64,000 bases of DNA from Actinomycetospora sp. NBRC 106375 (lineage in GTDB: Bacteria; Actinomycetota; Actinomycetes; Mycobacteriales; Pseudonocardiaceae). The translations under genes were made by a program, and so were the position numbers. Location of the stretch: assembly GCF_030269665.1 (NCBI RefSeq), contig NZ_BSTS01000023.1:34663-98662 (forward strand), given 5' to 3'. The notes beneath the pieces were generated by a model. That model was given only the letters and a program-made list of their open reading frames with translations. It ran no database searches and had not been told where the DNA came from. Of this stretch, positions 43,101 through 50,720 are shown piece after piece. Numbering within the stretch: position 1 is the first letter of the stretch; the number at the start of each line of letters is the position of its first letter.

Positions 43101-46100
43101 GGCACGCTGGCGCCGACGACAGCGACCGACAACTTCTACCGCCGGCTCTACGCCTCCCCCGACATGCGCCGCGTGGTCGCCCGCGAGCACACCAGCCTGC
43201 TCGACGACGAGACCCGCCTCGCCTACGAGGACGGCTTCAAGGGCGCCGAGACCAGCCCGCAGTCCCCCAACGTGCTGGTGGCGACGCCGACGCTGGAGAT
43301 GGGCATCGACATCGGCGACCTGTCGACGGTGCTGCTGTCCTCGCTGCCCCGCACCGTCGCCGCGTACCTGCAGCGCGTCGGGCGGGCCGGCCGTCTCAGC
43401 GGGAACGCTCTCGACCTCGCCTACCTGACCGGACGCGGCGACCAGCTCCCGCGCCTCGGAGACCCGCTGTCGGTCATCAACGGCGAGGTCCGTCCCCCGG
43501 CGACGTACCTGCAGGCCGAGGAGATCCTGCGCCGCCAGTACACCGCCCACCTCGTCGACGAGTTCGCCCGGGACGACACACAACACCACCCGCGCAGCGC
43601 GCCGAAGGCGCTGGGCTCCAGCGAGCCCGACACCTTTCTCGGCGACTTGATCGCTCACGGCGAAAGCGGCGCCGCCGAGCACGTCGACCGGTTCATCGCG
43701 GCCTTCGACGGGCTGCCCGAGGCAATCGTCGGCGACCTGCGCGGCTGGCTGGCCGCGGCCGACGGGCCGGGGACCAGTGCCTTCGCGCGGCACCTGCACG
43801 AGGCGAGCGGACGCTGGCAGCGCACCGTCGAGACCCTCAAGCACCGGCTCGACGCCGTCGACGACGTCATCCCAGCCCTGGAAACCCAGGCCGCCTCGCC
43901 GGCCGCGACCGACGACGACCAGCGCGCTCTGCGCTCGGCGCGGACCGCGCGCAAGCTGACCGCGGGTCAGCTCGCGCGCCTGCGCGGCGAGTACTGGATC
44001 GGGGTGCTCGAGGAGCACGGGCTGCTCCCGAACTACACGCTGCTCGACGACAGCGTCGTCCTCGACGTCGGGCTGAGCTGGGCCGACCCCGACACCGGCG
44101 ACTTCCAGACCGACCACGCTCAGATCCAGCGCGGGTCCGCCCAGGCGCTGCGCGAATTCGCCCCGGGCGCGCGCTTCTACGCCCGTGGCTGGGAGATCAC
44201 CATCGACGCCGTCGACCTCGGCGTCGACCAGGTCGCGATCCGGCCCTGGGTCTACTGCCCCAACTGTGGTCACGCCGCCGACATCGCCGTCGAGGGGGTG
44301 GAGAAGCACCCGTCCTCGTGCCCGCGCTGCGGCAGCACCGGCATCGCCGACACTGGGCAGCGCCTCGACGTCGTCGAGCTGACCCACGTGACCGCCGAGG
44401 TCCGCCGCGACGAGGTGATGATCTCCGACCGGCGCGATCAGCGGAACACCACGGTCTTCCGCGTCGTCACCGCCGCCGACGTCGACCCGGCCCAGATCGA
44501 GCGCCGGTGGTTCGTCGAGGGCGTCGGGCTCGGCTGCACCTACGTCCGCGCCATCGACCTGCGCTGGCTCAACATCGGCGTACCGGGCCACGGCAGCGGC
44601 CGTAAGATCGCCGGCGCGGAGCACTCCGGTGCGCTGTTTCGGGTGTGCTCGGGCTGCGGGAAGCTCGACACCGACTCCGGGCGGAACCGGCGACACGAGC
44701 ACCGCCCGTGGTGCCGCTTCCGCACCGCTGTCGAGGAGAACACCAGCACCGTCGCGCTGTCACGGACGCTGCGCACCCAGGGCTTGCTGCTGCGCCTCCC
44801 GACATCGGTGACGATCGGCGACGACTTCGCCGCGCCCAGCCTCGCCGCGGCGGTCCTGCTCGGGCTGCGCGAACGGCTCGGCGGTCACCCCGACCACATC
44901 CGCATCGAGCAGGTCGTCGACCCGACGCTGTCGGACGGCTCGGGCAACCACGCGGCGATTCTGCTCCACGATGCCGTCCCCGGCGGTACCGGCTACCTCG
45001 CCGGCCTCGCCGACCCCGCGGACCTGCGCGCCCTGCTGCTCACCGCGTGGGAGAAGGTCCGCGACTGCCCCTGTCGCGACGAGCCCCGGCAAGCCTGCCA
45101 CCGTTGCCTGCTGCCCTTCGTCGCCCCAGCGCAGATCTCCCGGGTCTCGCGAGCCTCCGCTGAACGCCACCTGCACTCGCTGCTCGGGCCCGCCGAGTGG
45201 ACGACCGTCGACGAGGCGCCACCAGAGGATCCTGAGTCCCACCTCGAGCAGCGCTTCCGGAAGCTGCTCGTCGAGCGGCTGCGGACCATGGGGGCGACCC
45301 TCGTCGAGATCCCCGGGGCGATGGGCAACACCGTGCGTTTCACGCTCCCCGGCCAGTCCCGTCAGTGGACGCTGACACCGCAGGTCAACATCGAGAACGC
45401 CAAGCCAGACTTCGTCCTCCAGACCACCGACACCACCGTGCCTGCGGTGGCCGTCTTCACCGACGGCCGCACCTTCCACGCCACCGTGGACCACAACCGA
45501 CTCGCCGACGATGCCGCCAAGCGCGAGAACCTGCGCGACACCGGCCGCATCGTCCTGGCGGTGACGGCTGCCGAGGTGGCGGCGGCGGAGCAGGGCTCTG
45601 TCGCGTCGCCGCCATGGTTCTCGCAGGACACCGTCCACCAGCTGATCGCCCTGGCGCCGTTCATGGCCACGCCTGCCGCGTACGACGAGCTTCGCGCCGG
45701 CCCGATCGACTGGCTGCTGAGGTGGATCAGCGAGCCGTCGCCCGACGACCGGCGTGCGGTCGCGCGGGCGGTGCCGCTGTTCATGATCCCGGGCAGCGAT
45801 GTCACGGTGTCTCTCCCAACCGGTGCCGCCCTGGAACAGGCTGCCCGCGGGACGCTGCTCGACGAGGCTTCCGCTGACGGAGACCGACAGGTCTTCGTCA
45901 GCCGGTTCGGTGCCTGCGCGATCGCCGTGGAGCTCGACGACAACGGGCTCGTCGCCCGGACCGCGCTGGTCCTCGACGACCGGGACGCGGTACTCGACGC
46001 TGCCCACGTCGAGGCGTGGCAAGAGTGGTTGCGGCTGTCCAACGCGCTCGCGCTGCGCGACTGGCCGACCGTGATTACCACGACGAGCCGCGCCTCGGCC

Positions 46101-46442
46101 GCGGCGACCGTGCCGACGACACCCTATGTCGCGGAGCCCGCCCCGACGACCCTGAAGCCCGCGTTCGCGAACGCCCACGCGAAGGCGCTCTCCGAACTCG
46201 AGCGCCGCCTGATCGTGGCGCTGAACGAGCACGATGTCCCAGCTCCTGCGATGGGCAACGAAACGCCCGACGGAATCATGATCGACATGTCGTGGCCCGA
46301 GGAGAAGCTCGCCGTCCAGCTGCCGGACATGCCGCCGGAGGACCGCGATGACCTCGAGACTGCGGGCTGGCAAGTTCTCGAGCCGAGTGCCGACGCGATC
46401 ATCGCCGCGTTGGCAGGCGCAACATCGGAGGGGACGAGCTAG
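40107..46442 (+). CDS. 2111-residue DEAD/DEAH helicase - DUF1998 - nuclease-like fusion (DrmA+DrmB-like)
   Basis: Helicase domain: motif I VTTGTGSGKTEAFLHPIL (about 102), motif II VLDEFHTYDGAQGTD (about 233), motif III ATSATLGDKG, motif VI YLQRVGRAGRLSGNALDLAY (about 1088). Then Cys clusters YCPNCGHAADIAVEGVEK with SCPRCGSTG (about 1385-1410), CSGCGKL (about 1515), and a DUF1998 segment HDAVPGGTGYLAGLADP with CPCRDEPRQACHRCLLPF (about 1615-1680). In DISARM, DrmA (helicase) and DrmB (DUF1998) are separate; here they appear fused. Residues about 1710-1820 look like a Vsr/DUF559-type nuclease fold (AKPDFVL, VAVFTDGRTFH, LRDTGRIVLAVT). The acidic C-terminal 250 residues are unassigned. Confidence 0.78.
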   Translation: MSELLPTVQAANIRRGLVDYLTTTFALTDPDAQDALDRFLSDRESGMFKGPYVRLRLPFRAAGEGWRDALDWYEGPPPYGHQAAAFARLSSARGRRPRPTLVTTGTGSGKTEAFLHPILDHVLRARREGVTGTKALILYPMNALANDQAQRLTRLITEHPALHGVTAAIYTGQKGPQRTMVTPDGLITDREIIRDTAPDILLTNYKMLDQLLLRHADQRIWEQSATSLRYLVLDEFHTYDGAQGTDVAMLLRRLGLALKSHWPKHSAEITDEDRARPLGLLTPVATSATLGDKGDPEVMLEFARTVFGEAFDAGEGGAVVTESRLSLDEWTAEAAGETDQATPVPTLDIDVAAANQAIGDLGPDPAGSVVARTLAHHLYTDVPGEPSTELLFALYRAHPLISALAREAADAIALDDLVARVLGPTATPALAVTGTDPAWASLLSSLIAALGHLRAVVGRRALSTEAHLWVRELTRIDRSAGPTTQFRWGDDGPPAATTDQGAGDVRPSFPSIYCRHCGRSGWGVALAPVGAGLAASDESIRRDHAGREGRFRPLLYAPVAAEAAYRGERPAEGLVWFSVRHRELLASPPAQDDPDLLDGWVLPVLTSTGKDADDAARGDTCPACGQEDGIRFLGSAIATLLSVSLSTLFGSHELEPREKKALVFTDSVQDAAHRAGFVQARSHTLTLRGALRAAVQDGPQPLDQLVDEVVRLAGDDPFARYRLLAPDCADRDSFTPFWTTPTLRKVPQSVRSRVRKRLGLDAALEFGLNARTGRTLELTGAVTVEVEAGQPAKMASTARATLAAGPNQGSFDGDPDDATLVRWVRGVLDRMRAQGAIEHPWFDRYRREDGNRWWLTGGRKQARADGMPAFPKGRPAPGYPRVGGGDADGLEPVTSAKSWYALWTSRVLDVSPHDGGRWARLLLDRLSRDGVITATTTTSQATAYALPTAGIVVAPAELDDLLAGRTLLTCTMCRAHVPGSPATVAQLDGAPCLTVRCRGTLAPTTATDNFYRRLYASPDMRRVVAREHTSLLDDETRLAYEDGFKGAETSPQSPNVLVATPTLEMGIDIGDLSTVLLSSLPRTVAAYLQRVGRAGRLSGNALDLAYLTGRGDQLPRLGDPLSVINGEVRPPATYLQAEEILRRQYTAHLVDEFARDDTQHHPRSAPKALGSSEPDTFLGDLIAHGESGAAEHVDRFIAAFDGLPEAIVGDLRGWLAAADGPGTSAFARHLHEASGRWQRTVETLKHRLDAVDDVIPALETQAASPAATDDDQRALRSARTARKLTAGQLARLRGEYWIGVLEEHGLLPNYTLLDDSVVLDVGLSWADPDTGDFQTDHAQIQRGSAQALREFAPGARFYARGWEITIDAVDLGVDQVAIRPWVYCPNCGHAADIAVEGVEKHPSSCPRCGSTGIADTGQRLDVVELTHVTAEVRRDEVMISDRRDQRNTTVFRVVTAADVDPAQIERRWFVEGVGLGCTYVRAIDLRWLNIGVPGHGSGRKIAGAEHSGALFRVCSGCGKLDTDSGRNRRHEHRPWCRFRTAVEENTSTVALSRTLRTQGLLLRLPTSVTIGDDFAAPSLAAAVLLGLRERLGGHPDHIRIEQVVDPTLSDGSGNHAAILLHDAVPGGTGYLAGLADPADLRALLLTAWEKVRDCPCRDEPRQACHRCLLPFVAPAQISRVSRASAERHLHSLLGPAEWTTVDEAPPEDPESHLEQRFRKLLVERLRTMGATLVEIPGAMGNTVRFTLPGQSRQWTLTPQVNIENAKPDFVLQTTDTTVPAVAVFTDGRTFHATVDHNRLADDAAKRENLRDTGRIVLAVTAAEVAAAEQGSVASPPWFSQDTVHQLIALAPFMATPAAYDELRAGPIDWLLRWISEPSPDDRRAVARAVPLFMIPGSDVTVSLPTGAALEQAARGTLLDEASADGDRQVFVSRFGACAIAVELDDNGLVARTALVLDDRDAVLDAAHVEAWQEWLRLSNALALRDWPTVITTTSRASAAATVPTTPYVAEPAPTTLKPAFANAHAKALSELERRLIVALNEHDVPAPAMGNETPDGIMIDMSWPEEKLAVQLPDMPPEDRDDLETAGWQVLEPSADAIIAALAGATSEGTS

Positions 46443-48613
46443 TGCCAACGATCATCATGACCAAGTGGCCGGTGAAGCTCGACGGCTCGGTGCGGTCGAA
46501 GGCGATGGCCTTCCTGCAGAAGCTCTCCCACGACGACACCACGCCCGGGCTGCACGTCGAGCCCATCAGCGGGTCCGCCGACCCTCGCGTGCGGACCGGG
46601 CGCGTCGACCAGTTCTGGCGGGCGGTCATGTTCCGCCTCGACGGCAACGGTGAGCGCCACTACGTCATTCACGGGGTGTGGCCTCACGACGACGCGATCA
46701 CGGTAGCCGGCTCGGTGCGGCTGTCGATGAACCCGATCAATGGGCTACCTCAGATCGACGAGATAGCCCCAGTGGCGTCCCCTGCCCCGACGTCGATGTC
46801 CGTCCCGACCGCATCCGAAGCTCAGACTCCCGACGCGGCGAGCTCCGAGCCGTTGTTGATGCAGCTCGGTCACTCTCGCGCTGCCCTGATCGATCGGCTC
46901 GGGGTTCCCGAGGACGTCGCCAACGCCGCGATGGCCGCTCCCGACGAGACCGCGGTCGTCGCCCTCGCCGAACGCCACGAGGGCTGGCTGGGCATGCTGC
47001 TCGTCGACCTCGCCGCCGGGGAGTCGATCGACACGGTCGTCGAGCGTCTGGAGCTGGGCGGCACACCCGAGAGCACCGGTGACCAGGACGCCGACCTGCT
47101 CGACTCCCTGCGCCGACCGGCCGCCCGCACCCAGTTCTCCTTCATCGAGGACCAGGAGGAGCTCCGCCAGGTCATCGAGCAGGGCGATTTCGGCGCCTGG
47201 CGGATCTTCTTGCATCCCGAGCAGCGCCGGTACGTCGACAAGAGCTACAGCGGCCCGTTCCGGCTCTCGGGCGGCGCCGGCACCGGCAAGACCGTCGTGC
47301 TCGTCCACCGGGCTCGGGCCCTGGCACGGCGCCGGCCCGACGCACCGATAGTCCTCACCACCTTCACCACCAACCTCGCCGGGTCGCTGCGCGACGGGCT
47401 CGCCCGGCTCGACCCACGCGTGCCCCAGGTCGACGGTGTCGGCGAGCCCGGGGTCCACGTCACCGGCGTCGACGCGCTCGCCTCGGCCGTCATCCGCTCC
47501 GCCGGCTCCGAGGTGGCAACCGCGGTCCGCGCCGTCCTCGGAGAGGAGCGAGCGCAACCGAACGGACGGACCTCGTCCGCGGGGTGGCGAACGGTCCTCG
47601 ACTCCGCGTCCACGTCCCTGGCCACGGACATCGCCAACGAGACCTTCCTCACCACCGAGTACGCGCTGATCGTCCTGCCCAACCGGGTCACCACCGAAGC
47701 CGCCTACCTCCGGGTCCGCCGGCCCGGCCGCGGTGTCGCCCTCGACCGGGCCAAGCGTGCCGAGGTGTGGTCGCTGATCGCCGCCTACCGGGCGCAGAAC
47801 CGCATCGAGGGCACGCTCGACTTCGCCGAGGCAGCCGCCGTCGCCGCCGCGCACCTCGAGAGCGCCGGGCCCCTCGCCGATCACGTCCTCGTCGACGAGG
47901 GACAGGACCTCTCCCCCGCCCACTGGCAGATGCTGCGCGCGCTCGTCGCGAGCGGACCCGACGACCTCTTCATCGCCGAGGACTCCCACCAGCGCATCTA
48001 CGGCCCGCGAACCGTCCTCGGTCGCTACGGCATCCGCGTCGTCGGCCGGTCGCAGCGTCTCACGCTGAACTACCGCACCACCGCTCAGAACCTGCGCTAC
48101 TCGATGGCGATCCTGGAGGGCGGCGAGTACGTGGACCTCGAGGAGCAGCCGGAAGCCAGGGGCTACCGGTCGGCACGCTCGGGGCCCGACCCCCACCGGA
48201 TCGACTCCCAGTCACTGAGCGACGAGCTGGATTCGGTCGCCCAGCAGATCCGGAAATGGACCGAGAACGGCACCGACCCGGGTACTATCGCCGTCCTCGC
48301 GCAGGACCGATTCCACTGCGAGCGACTCGTCACGGGGCTGACCGAGCGGGGCGTGACGGCTCGGCTCGTCGACCGGGAACGGCCCCCGTCGGACCGCGTG
48401 CTCGTCATGACGATGCACCGCGCCAAGGGCATGGAGTTCGCCAAGGTAGTCCTCACCGATGTCGGTGCGTCCTCGCCCTCCGAACGAACACGTCTCGCAG
48501 CTCTCGACGACTCAGAACGCTCCGACGCGGAGCTCCGCAAACGCTCCTTGACCTATGTTGCGGCCACTAGGGCGCGCGACGAGCTAACCGTCGTGCAACG
48601 TGAGCAATCGTAA
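46442..48613 (+). CDS. UvrD-like helicase with RelE-like N-terminal domain
   Basis: A 723-residue protein. Residues 1-85 (KAMAFLQKLSHDDTTPGLHV, DPRVRTGRVDQFWRAVMFRL, YVIHGVWPHDDA) look like the RelE/ParE toxin fold. After a low-complexity linker and a helical region, the superfamily 1 helicase core follows: Walker A RLSGGAGTGKTVVLVHRA (about 275), VLVDEGQDLSPAHWQMLRAL (about 482), VMTMHRAKGMEFAKVVLTD (about 655) and TYVAATRARDELTVV (about 702). The gene overlaps the giant helicase stop and ends the locus. It may unwind or degrade DNA after recognition. Confidence 0.8.
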   Translation: MPTIIMTKWPVKLDGSVRSKAMAFLQKLSHDDTTPGLHVEPISGSADPRVRTGRVDQFWRAVMFRLDGNGERHYVIHGVWPHDDAITVAGSVRLSMNPINGLPQIDEIAPVASPAPTSMSVPTASEAQTPDAASSEPLLMQLGHSRAALIDRLGVPEDVANAAMAAPDETAVVALAERHEGWLGMLLVDLAAGESIDTVVERLELGGTPESTGDQDADLLDSLRRPAARTQFSFIEDQEELRQVIEQGDFGAWRIFLHPEQRRYVDKSYSGPFRLSGGAGTGKTVVLVHRARALARRRPDAPIVLTTFTTNLAGSLRDGLARLDPRVPQVDGVGEPGVHVTGVDALASAVIRSAGSEVATAVRAVLGEERAQPNGRTSSAGWRTVLDSASTSLATDIANETFLTTEYALIVLPNRVTTEAAYLRVRRPGRGVALDRAKRAEVWSLIAAYRAQNRIEGTLDFAEAAAVAAAHLESAGPLADHVLVDEGQDLSPAHWQMLRALVASGPDDLFIAEDSHQRIYGPRTVLGRYGIRVVGRSQRLTLNYRTTAQNLRYSMAILEGGEYVDLEEQPEARGYRSARSGPDPHRIDSQSLSDELDSVAQQIRKWTENGTDPGTIAVLAQDRFHCERLVTGLTERGVTARLVDRERPPSDRVLVMTMHRAKGMEFAKVVLTDVGASSPSERTRLAALDDSERSDAELRKRSLTYVAATRARDELTVVQREQS

Positions 48614-48615
48614 CG

Positions 48616-48630
48616 CGAAACGAGGTTTCG
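48616..48630 (+). terminator. possible weak terminator hairpin after the DISARM-like locus
   Basis: CGAAAC-GAG-GTTTCG lies 3 bases after the TAA of the UvrD-like gene. The 6-bp stem has no T tract, so it may only be a weak terminator or mRNA 3' stabiliser. Confidence 0.3.
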
Positions 48631-48694
48631 ACCGACTCCGCTGGCTGCCCCATCTCCTGGGTGGCGACGCAAGCGACTGAACGGAAGGGCGCGC

Positions 48695-50200
48695 ATGGAG
48701 GACGATCGGTATGTCGACCTTGAGAGTGCCGCACGGCTTCTCGACACGAAAGGGCGGAAGATTCGCCGCGCACTTCGCAGGGGACATTTCCCGGAGCCGG
48801 ACAACAACAATGGCGACGAACTCTATTGGCTCCGCTCCAAGCTGTTGAGATGGGCGATGCGTTCCGACCCCACTCGCTACGCACGCACAACACCCCTTCC
48901 TCTTTGGCCAACTCCTGATCGACCTGCCGACTACAGCGGAACAACGCTAAGCAAGGACAAGAGCGGCCCTATTGTCGTTCAACGATGGCAAACGCAATTC
49001 GGCGTCGTCGCAGTGCTGTGGCGCCTAAACGATCCGATCATGCTGCACGCCCTCGACGTGGAACATGACGTCAAGGATGCGGTCCTCCTAGTCCAGGTTG
49101 ACCCTGGATTGGGCTTTGACGGGCCAGACGCTTCTGCAATCAATCCAAAGGGTGACCGCGAGAAGTACGATATCGCTTGGCGTGACCTCGTGGTCGCGAT
49201 CGGTCAGCCCGCACCGTTCTGGCCACTCGCGTTGCGAGTTGCGGAGCTCATCACAACATGGCAGCCCGGCGATAGACCAGTTGAGTGGCCTGCGCGCGTC
49301 GACCTCACCATCGAGCCACTTCTCGAAGCAGCTATGGCTTACCGGCCTAGCCACCCTACCCACCGCTGCTTGATCAATCTTGTGCAGGTCGATTACGGGT
49401 GCTCAACGAAGTCAACCCTTGACGAGCTCGAGCAGCTAGAAGAAGTACTAGCGAGAGCTCACGCTGCTACGGATCCCGACACCGCTCCAAGTAATAGGCT
49501 GGCCGTAGCAGCCCGCCCGCTGCCGGTCGCGGAGATCGATGAAGACCTGCCTGAGGCAGACGAGCGCGCCGGATGGCTGGAACTGCTCGGCCGAAGCGAT
49601 CCCCTGGCCAACCAATGCGTCCGAGAAGTACTCACTTGGAATGGAGGAGGTCGATTCCCTTATAGCCGGAGCGTAGAGATTGACGTGGCATCCGAGGCGG
49701 CTACCCAATGGATCAACAGACTGCAGCCGATTAGGCGAACTGCTGGATTCTGCGTTCTCGACATGCAGACGGGATACGAGATCATAGGCACCTTAATTGA
49801 TCCTCTGACCGACGCCCCGGCGGGCCGCAATGTGGACGGGCAGGTATTTGCAGCTACTCCGCAGCGCCTACCGACCGCAAGTTCGCTGGCCGCTATCGAG
49901 CTAGGCGGCAAGAACAATGTCTGGGTGTACACCGAGGACGGCAACGTCTACCCGGCGCCAGAGCGATCGCACGGCGGCTACGGCTGGGGCTACGGCGGTA
50001 CCGGAGCGATGCATCTGGGCTGGCTCATGGACGCGCTCCTAGATGACATCACGGCCGCGGGAGCTGGACTGTCCTCGTCAGGCCACACTGTGCCCGAGGG
50101 CCTCAAGAGTTTAGTCCGGCAGCCCTGGCCAAGTGGTACCAAGTTTGATCGCTCGCAGCTTCAGGCCGCCCGCGAAGGTCGTCCACCTTCTCTGAGCTGA
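48695..50200 (+). CDS. orphan hypothetical protein with N-terminal HTH-like segment
   Basis: A 501-residue soluble protein of lower G+C than its neighbours. Residues 5-40 (YVDLESAARLLDTKGRKIRR, ALRRGHFPEP) look like a MerR/excisionase-like winged helix. The rest has no recognised domain; features include HPTHRCLINLVQVDYGCS and a Gly/Tyr-rich GGYGWGYGGTGAMH near 430. It stands alone between the DISARM-like locus and the transfer genes, with its own ATG and no overlap. Could be a further defence or regulatory gene; function not assignable. Confidence 0.6.
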   Translation: MEDDRYVDLESAARLLDTKGRKIRRALRRGHFPEPDNNNGDELYWLRSKLLRWAMRSDPTRYARTTPLPLWPTPDRPADYSGTTLSKDKSGPIVVQRWQTQFGVVAVLWRLNDPIMLHALDVEHDVKDAVLLVQVDPGLGFDGPDASAINPKGDREKYDIAWRDLVVAIGQPAPFWPLALRVAELITTWQPGDRPVEWPARVDLTIEPLLEAAMAYRPSHPTHRCLINLVQVDYGCSTKSTLDELEQLEEVLARAHAATDPDTAPSNRLAVAARPLPVAEIDEDLPEADERAGWLELLGRSDPLANQCVREVLTWNGGGRFPYSRSVEIDVASEAATQWINRLQPIRRTAGFCVLDMQTGYEIIGTLIDPLTDAPAGRNVDGQVFAATPQRLPTASSLAAIELGGKNNVWVYTEDGNVYPAPERSHGGYGWGYGGTGAMHLGWLMDALLDDITAAGAGLSSSGHTVPEGLKSLVRQPWPSGTKFDRSQLQAAREGRPPSLS

Positions 50201-50279
50201 AGACTGTGATCAACTCCGAGGCCGTCGTCCGGCGTGCCACTTCCTCGCATTTGCGAGGGGAGAGTGCCACGCTGAGTGC

Positions 50280-50720
50280 GTGGAGGTCACGCACGCGGAC
50301 ATCGCCAGCATTCCGCCCGGCAATGTTCGCGTGCCCGACTGCGACTTCATCGCGGTGTGGCGTGGCGCGACAGCCCGCGGTGCCGAGGCGGCCGCTAGTG
50401 GTGTCACGGACTGGTACGCCGGAGCAGTCGCGCTGACCTGCCGCTGGATTGCCGCCGCGCCCACGCGCACCTCACGAGGTGGCGCCTTGACCCGCTCGCC
50501 GGCGAGGAGAAGGAGGGTGCTTGCCTACGAGGAGCTGATCGAAGAGGAATTCCTCGCTGCGCAGGACCTCGAGCAGCGGCGTCCTGACCTTGCCGCCCGA
50601 CCTGGCTGGTGCGAGGGGGTGCGGGCGACGCTGTCGTGGGCGTGGCGGGCAGAGGGTCCGCCCCCGCTTGAGCTGCCCGTGGCGGACGAGCTCGACGACG
50701 CCAATCACGCCTCAGCATGA
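50280..50720 (+). CDS. hypothetical protein, converging on the relaxase gene
   Basis: A 146-residue frame starting at GTG 50280 (VPDCDFIAVWRGATARGAEA, DWYAGAVALTCRWIAAAP, then EELIEEEFLAAQDLEQRRPD and RATLSWAWRAEGPPP). Composition is protein-like rather than shadow-like, and the frame opposite (relaxase tail) stops within its last 16 bases. No domain recognised; small proteins of this kind are often found beside actinobacterial transfer genes. Confidence 0.5.
   Translation: MEVTHADIASIPPGNVRVPDCDFIAVWRGATARGAEAAASGVTDWYAGAVALTCRWIAAAPTRTSRGGALTRSPARRRRVLAYEELIEEEFLAAQDLEQRRPDLAARPGWCEGVRATLSWAWRAEGPPPLELPVADELDDANHASA

Noticed and set aside
32468..48613. BREX or Pgl system
   Set aside because: An Eco57I/PglX-like methylase is present, but no PglZ phosphatase, BrxC ATPase or BrxL/Lon gene was found; DISARM-like helicases fit better.
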